Origin: Lithospermum erythrorhizon | Lineage: Eukaryota > Streptophyta > Magnoliopsida > Boraginales > Boraginaceae | DNA length: 64,000 bases | Assembly (NCBI GenBank): GCA_019722365.1 | Contig: JADFUC010002255.1 | Location: forward strand, 62,001 to 126,000 | Direction of reading: 5' to 3' | Part shown: positions 15,412 to 27,959 of the stretch, piece by piece | Layout of the letters: every line of letters starts with the position of its first letter | Numbering within the stretch: position 1 is the first letter of the stretch | The notes under the pieces: model-generated | The model's input: the letters and a program-made list of their open reading frames with translations, nothing else | What the model was told of the DNA's origin: nothing | Database searches by the model: none | Made by a program: the position numbers and the translations under genes

Positions 15412-18400
15412 ATGGGCTGCTCTTGCCGCCCTCTTCACTTTCCGCCGCCACCATTTCCCCTAACCACCACCACCGCCGCCTCCACTTCCCCGTCAGAACC
15501 ACCAACTGCTTCCCTCTCTCCCTCTTCATTCCCCTTTAAACCTCTCCAAAACTCTAAAAACAATTATAATAATGCTATTATAAATAATTATAACAATAAT
15601 AATAATATCAATAGTTATAAAAATAATAGCAATATTAATGAGTATAATATTACTGATGATAATAATAATGATAGTAATAATAGTAAGGGAAGTGGCAGAG
15701 GAGGAGGAAATGGAGGAGATTTTGGAGGTTTTTTCAATTTTTATGGAGACAATGATGATGGTGATTTATTTTCGATTTTTAGTTTTTTGGATAAATTGAG
15801 TACTAAAAATAGGAATTTATTATTGTTTTTGGTTTCTTCTGCTGCTTCGTATTGTTGTTATTGCATTTTGGGTTCGTTAGCGAAAGCGAAAACTGCTGGA
15901 TTCGATCGAGACGAGGAGGGGGAGGTTATTTTTGAGATTAAGGGAGGGAAGAGGATTGAGTTAGTGCCTGATTTTGAGAAGGATGAGTTTGTTGTTGAAA
16001 AAGGGTTGTGGCAATGGTTATCGAGTTCGAAGAAGGGGAAATTGAAGGTTGAGGATGTTATTAAGGAGTGTAAGGAGTTGTTGATGAGTTTTATGTTGCC
16101 CGAGGGGTATCCGGGGAGTGTTACGTCTGATTATTTGGAGTATTCGTTGTGGAGAGCGGTCCAGGGTGTTGCTGCGCAGATAAATGGCGTACTAGCTACT
16201 CAGGTGAATGATAGTTGATCGATTCTTTTGAGTTTTTGTTAGAATTGGGGGGAAGTTTCTGTTTTATTGTCAATGATGGTTAATGATTTAGGCATGTGAA
16301 GTAATGTACTTGTAGCTGTGGTACTGCTTTGATTAATTAATGTGAGGAGTTGATTATATTGTATTGTTGGTTTACTCGCTTTTGCCTATTGTGAATCTGC
16401 ACCCCTGAGATTGATTAACTTTTTGTATTTTATTAACCTTTATTAGTTGATGTATTTAGCCTTTAGGCATTCCTTTGTTCACATTATAAAATATTATGTG
16501 AGATTAAGGGGAAATGTAATTCTCGTTGGCGAGACTTTGTGAGTGGTTCTTTGGGGTCGTGGAAGTGCTAATGTCCACAGTTGAGTTGCTGGGAATTAGA
16601 TTTGATGATATCGAGCAGGATGGTGCAATTGTTTCAGGGATGGAGTCAGTTAATAGATTGATGCAGGGCGTAATTGTGTTATATTCGTTCCCACGAAATC
16701 CAATTGAATAATATCTTATATCTTACGACTGATAAAGACCTAAACCAGAACCAGCACATGATATCCATGCCCATTTACGACTTGGCTTCTGATATAGATA
16801 CCTCACACTACAACTTGGGGGAGTTATTTTGCTTACTAATTTGTCTAACTTTGTTAAGACACGTGTCTGTTCTTATTTGATATCTTATGGTCAGGTCTTA
16901 TGTTTTTATACAGGCATTGCTGTATGCAGTTGGACTGGGGAAGGGGGCTATTCCAACAGCGGCTGCTATTAATTGGGTACTAAAGGATGGAATTGGATAC
17001 ATGAGTAAGATCTTCCTCTCAAAATATGGGAGGCATTTTGATGTCAATCCCAAAGGCTGGAGATTATGTGCAGATCTTTTGGAAAATGCTGCCTATGGAT
17101 TGGAGATTTTGACTCCTGCATTTCCCCATCTCTTCGTCGCAATCGGTGCTGTTGCGGGAGCTGGAAGATCAGCTGCTGTATTGATCCAGGTATGATTGAA
17201 AACTTTGTTTTATGGTTTAACTGAAGATTCATCAATACCAATTTATCGTAATCAGCTGAAGTCATTTTTTTTTACTTGTTGCTGAGGTCTCTCATTTATG
17301 ATGTTCAGTCAGTCTATACTCCATATGTTGTGATTGTTTTGGAGTCGGTCCAATTGTAATATAGTTGTAGTATTTAAAGTTCCTATTATTTTGTCCAACA
17401 ATAGTTTGAATTTGCATGTATTATTCTTTTACAGGCTGCAACAAGGAGCTGTTTCTTTGCAGGCTTTGCTGCACAGAGAAATTTTGCTGAAGTAAAGTCT
17501 CTTTGCCTCTTACATTTGTGTATTGAAATATCTAGAATTTTTTGCTTGATTTCATTGCACCAGTTAATTTTTTCTAAAAGAACCGTAAATGCAGGTAATT
17601 GCAAAAGGTGAAGCTCAGGGGATGGTTAGTAAATTTGTTGGTATTACTTTAGGCATATCACTAGCTAGCTGGATACAGTCTTCGACATCTCTTACTCTTC
17701 TTTCCTTTGGAGCGGTCACTTGGGTCCACATGTTCTGCAACCTGAAGTCCTATCAGTCTATCCAGCTAAGGACTTTAAATCCATATCGTGCAAGTACGCT
17801 CTCAGCTTTTGCATCTCTTTTCAGAGCTTACTTTGATTATGATTTCTTTCTTAAACATGTCTATTCTGGCACATAAAAAATAAATAAATAATAAAAAAAT
17901 GTCTATTCTGGCACATCAAATCAGAATAAATCTCATATAATCTGTTCCATGATCCCACTATAGAAAGGATAATTACGGAGTATATTTATATGTAATCTTG
18001 AAGCATTTGCGCTGCATGTTTTATGATGTAAGATGTGTACATGATTTTCTTGTTTTACGCTTTCAACAGGCCTGGTCTTTAGTGAATATCTTCTCAGTGG
18101 ATTAGTTCCTCCCGTTAAAGAGGTTAATGATGAGGAACCTCTGCTTCCAGCTCTTCCAGTTTTGGATGTGAAGCTGTCAAATAGAGAAAGATATAATTTC
18201 TTCTACTTAATGTAAGGATTTTGGTTTGTGTTTTATCACATATGAATGAGTTTTGTCCCCTTTTGATAAGAGAGTACGATCTGTTTTACGACTTTATGAA
18301 TATGTTTCTTACATGTTGGTGCATTATTTGTATTTAAGTTATTGCAAAGTTCACCATAAATTATACTCGTATAAAAAAAGACTAAAAGTAGTTCACCATT

Positions 18401-20090
18401 GAAATCCAATGTGAAAAGCACCTCATGTGCTCTCCCCATTTGAGGCGTCACTGATATGCCTCATTGTGTCTCAACACTATATTGCTCTCCCTCCCATCCT
18501 TTTTCTATCTTTATAACTGAAACTTCTACTTTAAGTCCTTAATTATCTTTTGTTTTGTAATTGATTAAAAATTGCATGATCAGTTAGAACATATATGATT
18601 CTTGTCAGCTCAAGGTTGAGTTGTAAGTCTCATTCACCCTAGTCATATCTTGCAGAGACCAACAGAGATATTATCGTCGGAGGCAAAGGATGCCGCCATT
18701 CATATCGAACGTCGCTTAAAGTTAGGGTCAAAGCTTTCTGAAGTGGTCAGAACAAGAGAGGACATACTTGCCCTCTCTCATTTGTTTAAGAATGAAGGTT
18801 ACATTTTGACTGAGCATGATGGAAATTATTGTGTATGTACTCTTACTCTGACATCATTTTTCTAAATGCAGTCGTAGTTATCTGTTCTTTTCCTTCATTA
18901 TCATTTGAAAGGCCATGCTCGAAGAAGTGGTATTTCATAATAGTTTTAATCTGTAAGTTACTGATCGTTTTCAAGTTCACAAATGCTCTAACTTTATCAG
19001 TATGTTTGATGCTATTTTCTTATTTGTGGACTTTACTTGCATGTAAGCTACATTGACAAAATATTTATTTGTTAATGCATCTCCAATTAACTGCCCATGC
19101 TTAATTGCACATTAATCTATTATAGAAACGATCTAGTGGTAGAAAGAACATCTGAATACTTCAGCTGAGAGAACCCCAATTTTGGATGCACTGTATTATG
19201 TTCTACTCTTAGTTGTCTTGGATGTAGTACTGAAATGATGTATTTGTTAGACCATTGAACATATAGAGTTATGGGGTCGTGTTTTGGCTAAAGATTTTTC
19301 CGGTCTCTCTTAAGTAAAGGTGGGGTAGGAAAAGATCAAAGTCCAAGCTTTTTTCTTGCAAGAAGCTTATTCTATTTAGCTGCAGGCTTTTCCCAAAAAG
19401 CTGTAGCCAAGCACCCTCTTAGTTTCTGTACTTACACCATCCTGCATTTGATCATTGATGTCTGTGGAGAACCTTGTTGACATAACTATAGTAAACTTTA
19501 ATGGACTTCAGTGACTAAATTTTCATAAGTGGAGTTGAAAGCTTGAAAAGGAAGAATGATGTGAGAACTCACTGAAATTCAGTTCACTTATTTTTGCTAA
19601 TGAAAATGATGTCTTAGTTCCTGTAATTAACTTCTGTCTCCGTTATATGGTTGATGTCTCTGGATCAAATTGTTGGCATTGCTGTAATGGTCTTTTAGTA
19701 ACCTTCGATGTCACTCCTGAATCCTGAAACCTCCATGTTATTTTTCCCTCCTGACTGAATTTCATTCTTATTCAGGTGGTGCTGAAAGAAAGTTCATTAC
19801 CTCATGACATGCTGAAGTCAATGTTTCATGTTAGTTATCTTTACTGGTTGGAGAAAAATGCTGGGATCAAGCCAAGCAGTATAGCAGATGACTGTAGACC
19901 TGGTGGTAGGTTGCAGATGTCTCTTGAGTACGTACAATCTGAATTCAACCACGTAAAAGGTGATGGTGAACTCGCTGGTTGGACCGTGGATGGTCTCATT
20001 GCCAGGCCTTTACCCAATAGAATCCGTTTGGGCATTGAGATGGAATCTTCTGCTGCTGCTGGCTGCTGTAAATGGAAAAGCGTAAGCTGA
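15412..20090 (+). CDS. RUS1: ROOT UVB SENSITIVE 1-type DUF647 protein
   Basis: Seven exons (15412-16203, 16914-17189, 17435-17491, 17595-17793, 18070-18211, 18658-18832, 19776-20090) give 651 residues. Residues 1-125 are a low-complexity plastid-transit-like leader: Pro/Ser/Thr-rich, then an Asn-rich run, then a Gly-rich run. A hydrophobic stretch ([20 protein letters not shown]) follows. The DUF647 core starts near [20 protein letters not shown] and includes [70 protein letters not shown] and [19 protein letters not shown]. The C-terminal part has [26 protein letters not shown] and [14 protein letters not shown], matching RUS1 best among the six plant RUS proteins. RUS1 acts with RUS2 in early seedling responses to weak UV-B and in vitamin B6-linked growth. 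Exon 6 needs the acceptor at GCAGAG (18657) to keep frame. Confidence 0.85.
15568..15690 (+). repeat. In-frame AAT/AAC repeat coding an Asn-rich tract in RUS1
   Basis: The coding strand here is a string of AAT, AAC, ATA and TAT codons that encodes a segment of about 40 residues dominated by Asn, with Tyr, Ile, Ser and Asp. It reads like an expanded trinucleotide microsatellite inside the predicted transit or linker region, ahead of the conserved core, where length change is probably tolerated. Confidence 0.85.
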
Positions 20091-21397
20091 TATTTTGCGG
20101 AGTCATGTGTTGGTCTCCCATCCAGCTATTCAGGACAAGCTTGTACAGGAACCGTAAATCATGGATCAGTCGTCTAAGCTTGCCCCCAGTCATGTAATTT
20201 GTTTGCAGAAAGGTTTTGACTCGATACTCTCCAATAGATGGATAAATTTAGAGTATGCTTCCTGCCAATATTTGAGATTCATACATTTGAAGTGATATTC
20301 TGCGGCCGGAGAAATAGAGCTACCCTTAATATGCTGGATGAAATGTATGAATCATAGCCAAACGGGTATCATCATACTCTACATTTCCTCCTTTGATTGA
20401 CTGAATGGTACAAACTACAGAAGATGGAGGAACTTATTGTTTACCAACAGCTTAATTATGTTACTCCTATGCCCATCAAACTTGCAGGTTACCATATAGT
20501 AAAATGACAAATTACTTTATTTGAATACATTTTAGTATAATGAAGCCATTCTTGGTGATTTTGAAGTATCCATTTACAAGAAAGTCATTATGGAGTTTGC
20601 TAGCTGAGTTAGTCATGCAATTTAATCATGGTAGATGAAATGCTAAATAAATAAAATAATCCTTTCACTCTAGATTGTAATGGTATTTGCATCAAGTTTA
20701 TAAAGAATAAATGTAGATGAGATGGTAGATTGAATTCTTGCTAAATCAAGGGGTTTAATGATCGTGTAATTCCGAATACTAAATAAAACTCATGAAGTTT
20801 AAGTGTTTAAGTTAGGTTTAAATCATTTTATTAAAAAAATCTCACTCGGTTTACATAAAAATATGTTCATTACTTCTTAAATAAAAGTTGTAGAGTTATA
20901 TCAATTAGCATTATTAATTACTTTAATAGATACTCTTAAATTAATTATGGGTTAGTTAGGAGCCTAAAGAATTGAAGAATTACTTAATCATGATGCTTAA
21001 GTTAATTTTTGTTAATTTTAATTGGTTAAGTTATTCAAAAAATATTAATAAGTGATAATCGATAATATCAATTAAAATGAACGGAATTTATTAAATCAAG
21101 CGGGTCGGGTCGGGTAAAAGATTCGACCCGACCGCCAATATCGCAAAATTTGACCATACGTTTCCCAATCTCATCTCTTGTTCATTACCTGATCTTAATC
21201 AACGGCTCAGATTCACCGACAATCTTCTCCACTCTCCGACATTGTTTTCTCCGACCAATTTCATTCTAATATTCATATCCATATGCTTGTTTAAGGTTGT
21301 TTATTTTTCTTTAAGGTTATTTATTATTGTTTGTTTGAGGTTGTTTAAGGTTAATTAAGGTTGTTTAAGATTGTTGTTTGGTTTTAAGATCAGGTTG
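20091..21397. other. Intergenic DNA between RUS1 and SKIP31
   Basis: No gene is visible. Near 21100-21137 the sequence GGGTCGGGT, a ten-base spacer, then ACCCGACC can form a GC-rich hairpin in otherwise AT-rich DNA, about 260 bases before the SKIP31 ATG. The stretch from about 21289 to 21390 is a short-period repeat listed separately. Confidence 0.5.
21289..21388 (+). repeat. GGTTGTTTAAGG short repeat in the SKIP31 leader
   Basis: About six imperfect copies of a 10-14 base unit built on TGTTTAAGGTTG occur immediately before the SKIP31 start codon at 21398, probably within the 5' untranslated leader. One copy reads TTTGAGG and one TTTAAGATT. Confidence 0.7.
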
Positions 21398-24300
21398 ATG
21401 GCTTCTGATGATGAGGATGAAAGCCTAGCTAAGTTCCTCGAGTCTGAGGTCCTCTCTTCGCTCTCTGATCAGGTAATTTGTTGTCTTGATTCGATTTTAC
21501 TTTCAATTTGAGATAAAATTCAATTGAAAGATTCGATTTTTTGAGTTCCTTTTGTAATTATATTTGTTACTCCCTTTATCCGTTAAAGATTGTAAAGTTT
21601 TAAATTTTTTTATGGTTGCCCATATAGATTTTGAGCTAAAAAATGTTCATTTTGTGTTAACATCTTATTTGTGGAAAAAAATATCAATGGATAGTATTTG
21701 CAATATTTTTGCTGTTGCGTGATGAATTCGATTGAAATTGAAGTTATGGGTTTCAATTAAGGTGAAAAAGTTGTTAATTTTGACCATTGGAAATAGAAAG
21801 TGACAGTCTTTTGGGGGTGGAGGTAGTGTTTATTTAGACCGTGTATTTTCGAAATTTGTTTTGCATCTATGTATATGTATGTGCACCATTTCCCAAAAAG
21901 ACGGGATTTTTTTCCGATGTTTTAGCTCCTACAAGTTGTTCAAATGTTTTACTCAAGACTTTGGAAATATAAAATTTGGAAAATATGTCAGAGTTTGACG
22001 AGTGTGAAGCATTTGTCTCACTTTCAATTCCTATAGTATTACTAATAAATTCTGTTTTTTCGTGATTGAGAATAATACAGTATAACGATATATTTTCAAT
22101 ATGTTTACAGGAAGAGGATGATGAGGTAGAGGAACAAGGAACTGGTGGTATTAGTGATGAAGAAATGGAGAGAGAAGAGAAGCGAATGAGTTTAGGTGGT
22201 AATATTAGCGTTGAAGAAGAAGAGAGACAAGTGAATAGCATGCTAGCTGAGGAAGGGGAGATGAGTGACGAGGAGCAGGAGAGGGAAGCGAAGAGGATGA
22301 GAGTTGGTACTGGAGAAATCATTGTTGAGGAGAAACCAACAGAATTAATATTATCCCCGTCATCTTGGGGACTGAACAATGGTTGTAATCATGAAAATGA
22401 GGAAGTTCTTAGGAGGATAGAAACTGGTATTTTCAGCAAAGTTCCACCAGAACTGTGTCGTCACATACTCAAATTCCTTTCCTCCGAGGTATGTCTTTTA
22501 TATCTATATAAATATCACATGAAATGTGTAGTTTTGGACAGTACTACTGGTTACAATGTTTTTCTTCTATGACAACATGCTGATGCAAATGCAGGATCTG
22601 ATATCATGCTCATTGGTGTGTAGATTCTTAAGTTATGCTGCTTCCGATGAATCTCTGTGGAAGCGCTTGTGAGTATTCAATTTCTTTCATTTGTCTCTCC
22701 TTGTCACTCTGTGGGACTCCGCCACCCAAGGGCAAAGTGAATGGTCTTGAACAATTTTCTTTGACATCGCAGAAAGAACTAGGAAGTGGTCTTACAGTCC
22801 TTTTCCATGTTCCTTAACATTAGTTAATTCCTATTGTAATGGTTCGATGAACCGGTAAGTAGGGAAGTTGTTGCATCTTAGAGCTTGAAGTTGGAATAAG
22901 TTACATTTTGAAGCAATCAACTCTAAATGTATCCTTTGAAGCAATTGGAACTTGTTAGTGTCTCTAATATTGACATGAATATTTGATTCCTCTGAACTGT
23001 GATGAATCCCACTTGAAATGTGCCTTTTATGGAATTTTCACATGTATGTCATCTTGTCCCGTTTCCTCTCACTGCATGATATGTAGATTTAAGAAATCTC
23101 TTATGATTGTTTGGATTTATCTTTGGAAGTATATTTTGGGTCTATATAGAAACATACCATTCATATTGATATATGTCTTTATTGCTCATTTGAGAACATA
23201 CTTATCTTATTCTAACTTTAAGATGCATTAATCTACTATAGGTATTGTCTGCGGTGGGGACTTCTTTCACCTAATAAAAAGTTGCGAGAATGTGCTTGGA
23301 AAAAGCTTTACATACAGGTAGTTTCTTCCTAGGGTTTACTGCTGTCATATTGCATAGGAATAAAATCAAAAGCTTTACATAGATGCATGTCTCTACCTTG
23401 TCTTCCAATCGAGTCAGTGATACCACTTTGAATCGTATGAGATATGTCGAGATGCTCAGGAATATGCATTTCTTTTACAATTTTTTATTGTATTTGGGGT
23501 GGGGAAAGGAGATTTTGCATTGAGCATGATATATGCTTTCTACCTTAGTTACCTCGAACGCACGGTCGGATACGGATACGCATGTTTATGTAACCAAAGA
23601 CGACGGGGGTATACTTATTATTTCTTTGATTATTATTAATTTATTTATATATATTTTTATTTATTGTAATATTAATATTTTTATATTTTATTACAGCTTT
23701 TATTAATATTTATATCATTTTTCACTAAAATTATCAATGAACTTTCCAATTTTCGATCATCTTATATTAAACATTGTAATATTAATTATATTTAATTTTC
23801 ATATCGTAGCCGCTTGCATCTTACTGGAAAATATCAATTATATATGTAAAGTATTAAAAATTTGAACTTTAAACCTGAGTCGCCGAAACGCCTCCCATGG
23901 CTGTCCCCGGAGAGTTTCGTGCTCTGTTTCGAGACGGAAGTCCCCGAAACGGGTACGATAGCTAATCTGTAGTTTCCTGTCACTAGGCTTTCTACAGAGT
24001 ATTTTTCTATAAGCCATCTGCTAAGCTATTTGGCTAAAGTACGCTTTTGGCTAGATTGATACTAATGTTGGGTCTTATCACAGCGAGATGAAGATGACAT
24101 GGTGGAATTTGTCAGAAATTGCCCAGCTGAGTTTAAGGAGTACTACATCCAAATGCAGGTTGCAAAAAGAAGTCAGGCACCTCTTCCTTCTCAGGTAATA
24201 AAAAAATTGGTAACATTTTGCCGGTCGTATATGAATTAGGAGTGTACTCATTGGTAGCTTTTTATGATGAAGGTGTGTGATGATCGTATGCTTCTTGACA

Positions 24301-25089
24301 AGACTGTTGGGGATCAAGTCTCTAGTTGGAAGAAAAGTCGAGGCCTCAGTGATGATATTGTCGTTGCAGGACATACTTGTTCTGGTGTAACGTGTACTTA
24401 TTATCAACTTGGAGATGTTTTTGTTTGTGAAAAGACAGGACAAGTTCATGGTATGAATGAGATCCTTCATAATCCTCATATTATGTATTCTTCATATGAA
24501 TTATGACACTTAACATATGCATTGCCCTGAATCTATCTCTACAGTGTGTGATGATACGTGTCGAGAGGCCATAGCAGATTCGGTGAATGAACTCTTAGTC
24601 TGCACTGTGTCAGGGCGTTGCTTTGATAGATTGCTCTCACCATCTGAGATAGAGCCGGATGCTGTAAGAATACTCTCCTTGCCAAGCGTTTCTTTCAGAC
24701 ATACAATTTTCTTTTCTGACCCTGATCTTATTCCTATCTTTATTCAAAGATAGTCTCTTGCTTGATAAACATCTAGAGTATAATTTATGTAAATGTGTGA
24801 TCTTATCTCTGTCTGAATTGTTTTCATGATGCTTAATTTTTATTCTATTCTGTTCTAAATTCAGGATCAGCAGCAAGGTGGTACCACAGATGAAGCAGAA
24901 CCATTTATGGGATCTGGCCGCTTTGGTATCCTTCTATGCATTATCTCATCTCGTCGATATAATAATCTTTTGGAAGTCTTGATTTTTAAAAAACTTACAC
25001 ATGCAACTCATTTTTCAGCTCGAGCATACCTCCTGGGATATAATTGTGCAGATGAAAAGGAGCTTGAAGCTACTTTAAGGTTTTGCTGA
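21398..25089 (+). CDS. SKIP31: F-box protein SKIP31
   Basis: Nine exons (21398-21472, 22111-22488, 22595-22668, 23242-23317, 24084-24194, 24273-24450, 24545-24663, 24865-24925, 25019-25089) give 380 residues. It opens [20 protein letters not shown], followed by a long acidic segment. The F-box is [20 protein letters not shown] joined to [21 protein letters not shown], the SKP1-binding helix set. Then come [60 protein letters not shown], the Cys-rich [19 protein letters not shown] and [20 protein letters not shown], and the tail [20 protein letters not shown]. These match Arabidopsis SKIP31, a substrate adaptor of SCF ubiquitin ligases; SKIP31 has been linked to turnover of jasmonate-pathway repressors. 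The acidic region holds a 37-residue duplication. The exon 6 acceptor (24271-24272) is uncertain; one 15 bases upstream (TAG at 24255-24257) is also in frame. Confidence 0.94.
23549..23962. mobile_element. Likely transposon remnant inside SKIP31 intron 4
   Basis: Two GC-rich borders flank an AT-rich core of about 300 bases inside an intron of otherwise ordinary composition. The left border has CGAACGCACGG and GGATACGGATACGC near 23559-23582. The right border has CCGAAACGCC, GTTTCGAGACGG and CCCCGAAACGGGTACG near 23883-23956. The composition suggests a small non-autonomous element, but no clean terminal repeat was found. Confidence 0.4.
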
Positions 25090-25607
25090 TTTATGAATAT
25101 CGCTCGGCAATAAACATGATACGAGTCCCCGACAGAGACATCAAACCTCCTATGTAAGCTGCAATCTTCAATGTGGATTGGAGCATTGGATTTTGTATGT
25201 GTTGTAGTTTTTATATATTGCCTTTTGTAAGTTCTGCCTACCCCCTTTGAAGTGAACAAAAGAGAATATGGTTCAATAGGGCCTCGATCCTTTAGAGGGC
25301 ATTCTACAATCGCATAATAAATGTTGTATACCTTAAATTTTTTATGGAATATGATAGAATGGTAGTATTTGTTCAAAATTGCATGATGGGAATCTCATGT
25401 TCTAAAGAAATCTCTTTTGAGATGACTCTTGTGATAATCAAATGGTGTATGATTCTTGTAGTGACATACATGGAGGTTGCTTTCTTGCTAGGAAAGGAAG
25501 ATTCGAAAACCTTACCCATCAATTGGAACTAGGAACCAAATCCACTCAGCATCTTCAAATGTTCTCCAACAATATCCACTTCCCCCCTCTGTTTGTACCA
25601 TTTCTCA

Positions 25608-26204
25608 ATGCCTAAGCTGGATCACCCTCCTCGGCGACCAACCCACCCTGTAATCTGGTGCATCGGCGCTACCTGCGGCTTCCTAGCCATGTTGGTGGTG
25701 ATCACGGGCGCCGTCCTCTTCACCAGCTACATGGTAATCCACCCTCATGTCCCACAACTCAGCGTCGGCTTTGCCAAACTCGACCACTTCGAGTTTGACC
25801 AAATGAGCTTCTTGATTGTCCGGGTCATCATTATCCTCAAAGCCGAAAACAACAACGAAAAAGCAACAGCAAGCTTCTATGAAACTGAATTTAATCTTGA
25901 TTTTGAAGGGAACAAGATTGCTACATTGAGAGCTGACACATTTGATGTTGGTAGTAATAGCACATTGGAGCTGCATTATGAAACTCCATCTAAGAAGATT
26001 ACATTGGGGCCTCAAGAAAGTGATGTGTTGGAGATAGGGGTTAAGCAGAATGAAATAGAATTCGGGTTAACAGGTCATGCCCGGACCCGGTGGAGAATCG
26101 GGCCGTTCGAGTCGGTCAAGTTTTGGCTCCGACTTGAGTGTAAGCTTATGCTTCCTGTTGATAAGTCTCCCATTTACCCAAGATGTACCACCAGGTCCAA
26201 ATAA
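25608..26204 (+). CDS. NHL / LEA_2 family membrane protein
   Basis: A single exon encodes 198 residues. The chosen ATG (25608) is the first methionine and gives MPKLDHPPRRPTHPVIWC, the usual NHL-like start with a basic, Pro-rich cytosolic tail. One membrane segment spans residues about 15-44, followed by VIHPHVPQLSVGFAKLD. The LEA_2 beta-sandwich domain covers residues about 70-175, including LRADTFDVGSNSTLELHYE and ARTRWRIGPFESVKFWLRLE. NHL proteins related to NDR1 and HIN1 sit in the plasma membrane or ER and many respond to pathogens or abiotic stress; no enzymatic role is known. The gene follows SKIP31 on the same strand by about 520 bases. A related gene lies close to SKIP31 in Arabidopsis too, as I recall. 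Confidence 0.88.
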   Translation: MPKLDHPPRRPTHPVIWCIGATCGFLAMLVVITGAVLFTSYMVIHPHVPQLSVGFAKLDHFEFDQMSFLIVRVIIILKAENNNEKATASFYETEFNLDFEGNKIATLRADTFDVGSNSTLELHYETPSKKITLGPQESDVLEIGVKQNEIEFGLTGHARTRWRIGPFESVKFWLRLECKLMLPVDKSPIYPRCTTRSK

Positions 26205-27950
26205 TTAGGACTTAGGCGTAATTTTTAATTTACTATTAATTATTTCCTTCTGATAATTAAATCTTAATGTACCTTCTGAATAGTACAGGAATATTCTAAC
26301 ATTTAGCATGGTTTACTTTTTTTTTGCCAATTTTGATTTTATTTTAAATTGTACGTATATGTAAAGCCTTATGTTTTTCTTTTAATCTTGGTACCGAACC
26401 GACTTAAGGCTTACCATACTAAATGAGATCATTTTCAATTATTGTAACAATTTTCTATCAATTATTTTTATAAGTAATGCATTCCATTAATTGATCAAGT
26501 AAAAAATGATGTTGCTTATGCCATCAGTACCTAAATTATTACAAGAAATGAAGTTAAAAGTACTAAAAAGATTCAAAAAACACTCAATGCTTGTTAGATA
26601 TCAAAGACATTATAATTCTTCACGAGTCTTTATTGAAACGTTGAATTCTAATGTCTCTGTAAAAGTTCCTATCTTATACTAGGAAGAAAAATTCACCAGT
26701 AACAATATATGTAATAACCAAATCTTATTATTATCATAAAGAGTATTTAAGGTCAAAAAATTTATTGGTGAATTTTAATTATTAAAAAACACACTAAATA
26801 ATGAAGTAGAAACCATTAGAATTAGTTTAGTGGTCACGGTATATTAATTACAATGATGAAGTACTCGAAATAGAGTTTTTATAATGATAATGATTAATTT
26901 TTTTTTAAAAGAAATAAAAATTCTAGGTTATGTTAATTTGGGAATTGGAAATTGGAGGGAGTATATAAATAACCAAAACACTCTCTTCTAGATTGACACT
27001 ATAAATATACACATCTATCAATCAGATCTATGATAACATTAACATAAAACGGTTAACTAATTGCCTCGTGGCGGATTCTAATTCGCTTGGTGCAGGTCGG
27101 GAACCATTTTGCCCCCTTGAAATTCCAACTGTTGTATAATTTCAGTTGTCGGAATTTAATTTACTATTTATATTAAATTTGTTTATTGCAAAAAATAGTT
27201 CCCGACTTTCATCAACTGAATCAGAGTCCGCTGTGAAATCACAATATTATATATTAAACTCTCTTCTATTGGTTGATTTGATATTAATTAATCCACGTTT
27301 TTATAATACTACTAAGATATTACGTGCATTGCACTTGGTAAGAATTTCAATGAATTGTTAATGATATAAATACTATATCCATCCAAATTTATGTAGGAGG
27401 TCCGATTCTATTTTTTTATTTATTACTAGAGCGCAAAATCAATCTATGAGTCGTCTATATATCTCTCATGTTCGATACATTGGAAGAGAAGAATCAGACT
27501 ATTACATAGTTCTGTTACAACCGTTTATTGCCATTTATTTCTTTGAATTCATGATTCAACTTCTTGAACCTTGATCACCAGACCTACCTCCAAAACAATA
27601 GCGGTTGTAATACCTTCATCAACACATCGCTATTCCCCGATGAGCTTGCCTCATGAGAAATTTTAGAGCCACATCTTTTAACTTGTTGATAAAATGTCAT
27701 CTAGCTTCGAATTATAACTCAAGTGTGCCTTTTAAGATTGATCATTGCCTTGATTTGCCTAGGAGCTACTTCATACATGAATTTGAATGTGTTGTTTTGA
27801 CCTTATATTAATCTTATTCGATAAAAAATTTGATGTCCAAAATTTTGACATATACATGTTTAGTAAGTAGCATCTAATGCATAATTCAGTTGAACCATAC
27901 ACACCATACGCTAGATTATTTTGTATCCTATAACCTATAAAATTGTGATT
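26205..27950. other. AT-rich gene desert, first part
   Basis: No supported gene. A TATATAAATA motif at about 26963 is followed by a GC-richer patch at 27060-27160 with a weak inverted repeat (AATTCCAACTG near 27121, CAGTTGTCGGAATT near 27143). It could be the edge of an old mobile element. Confidence 0.45.
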
Positions 27951-27959
27951 GCATTCTAA

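Noticed and set aside
21867..22379. 170-codon minus-strand Ser-rich frame
   Set aside because: Antisense shadow of the acidic exon 2 of SKIP31; Glu/Asp codons read as Ser/Leu on the other strand.
25683..26015. 110-codon minus-strand frame
   Set aside because: Antisense shadow of the single-exon NHL gene.
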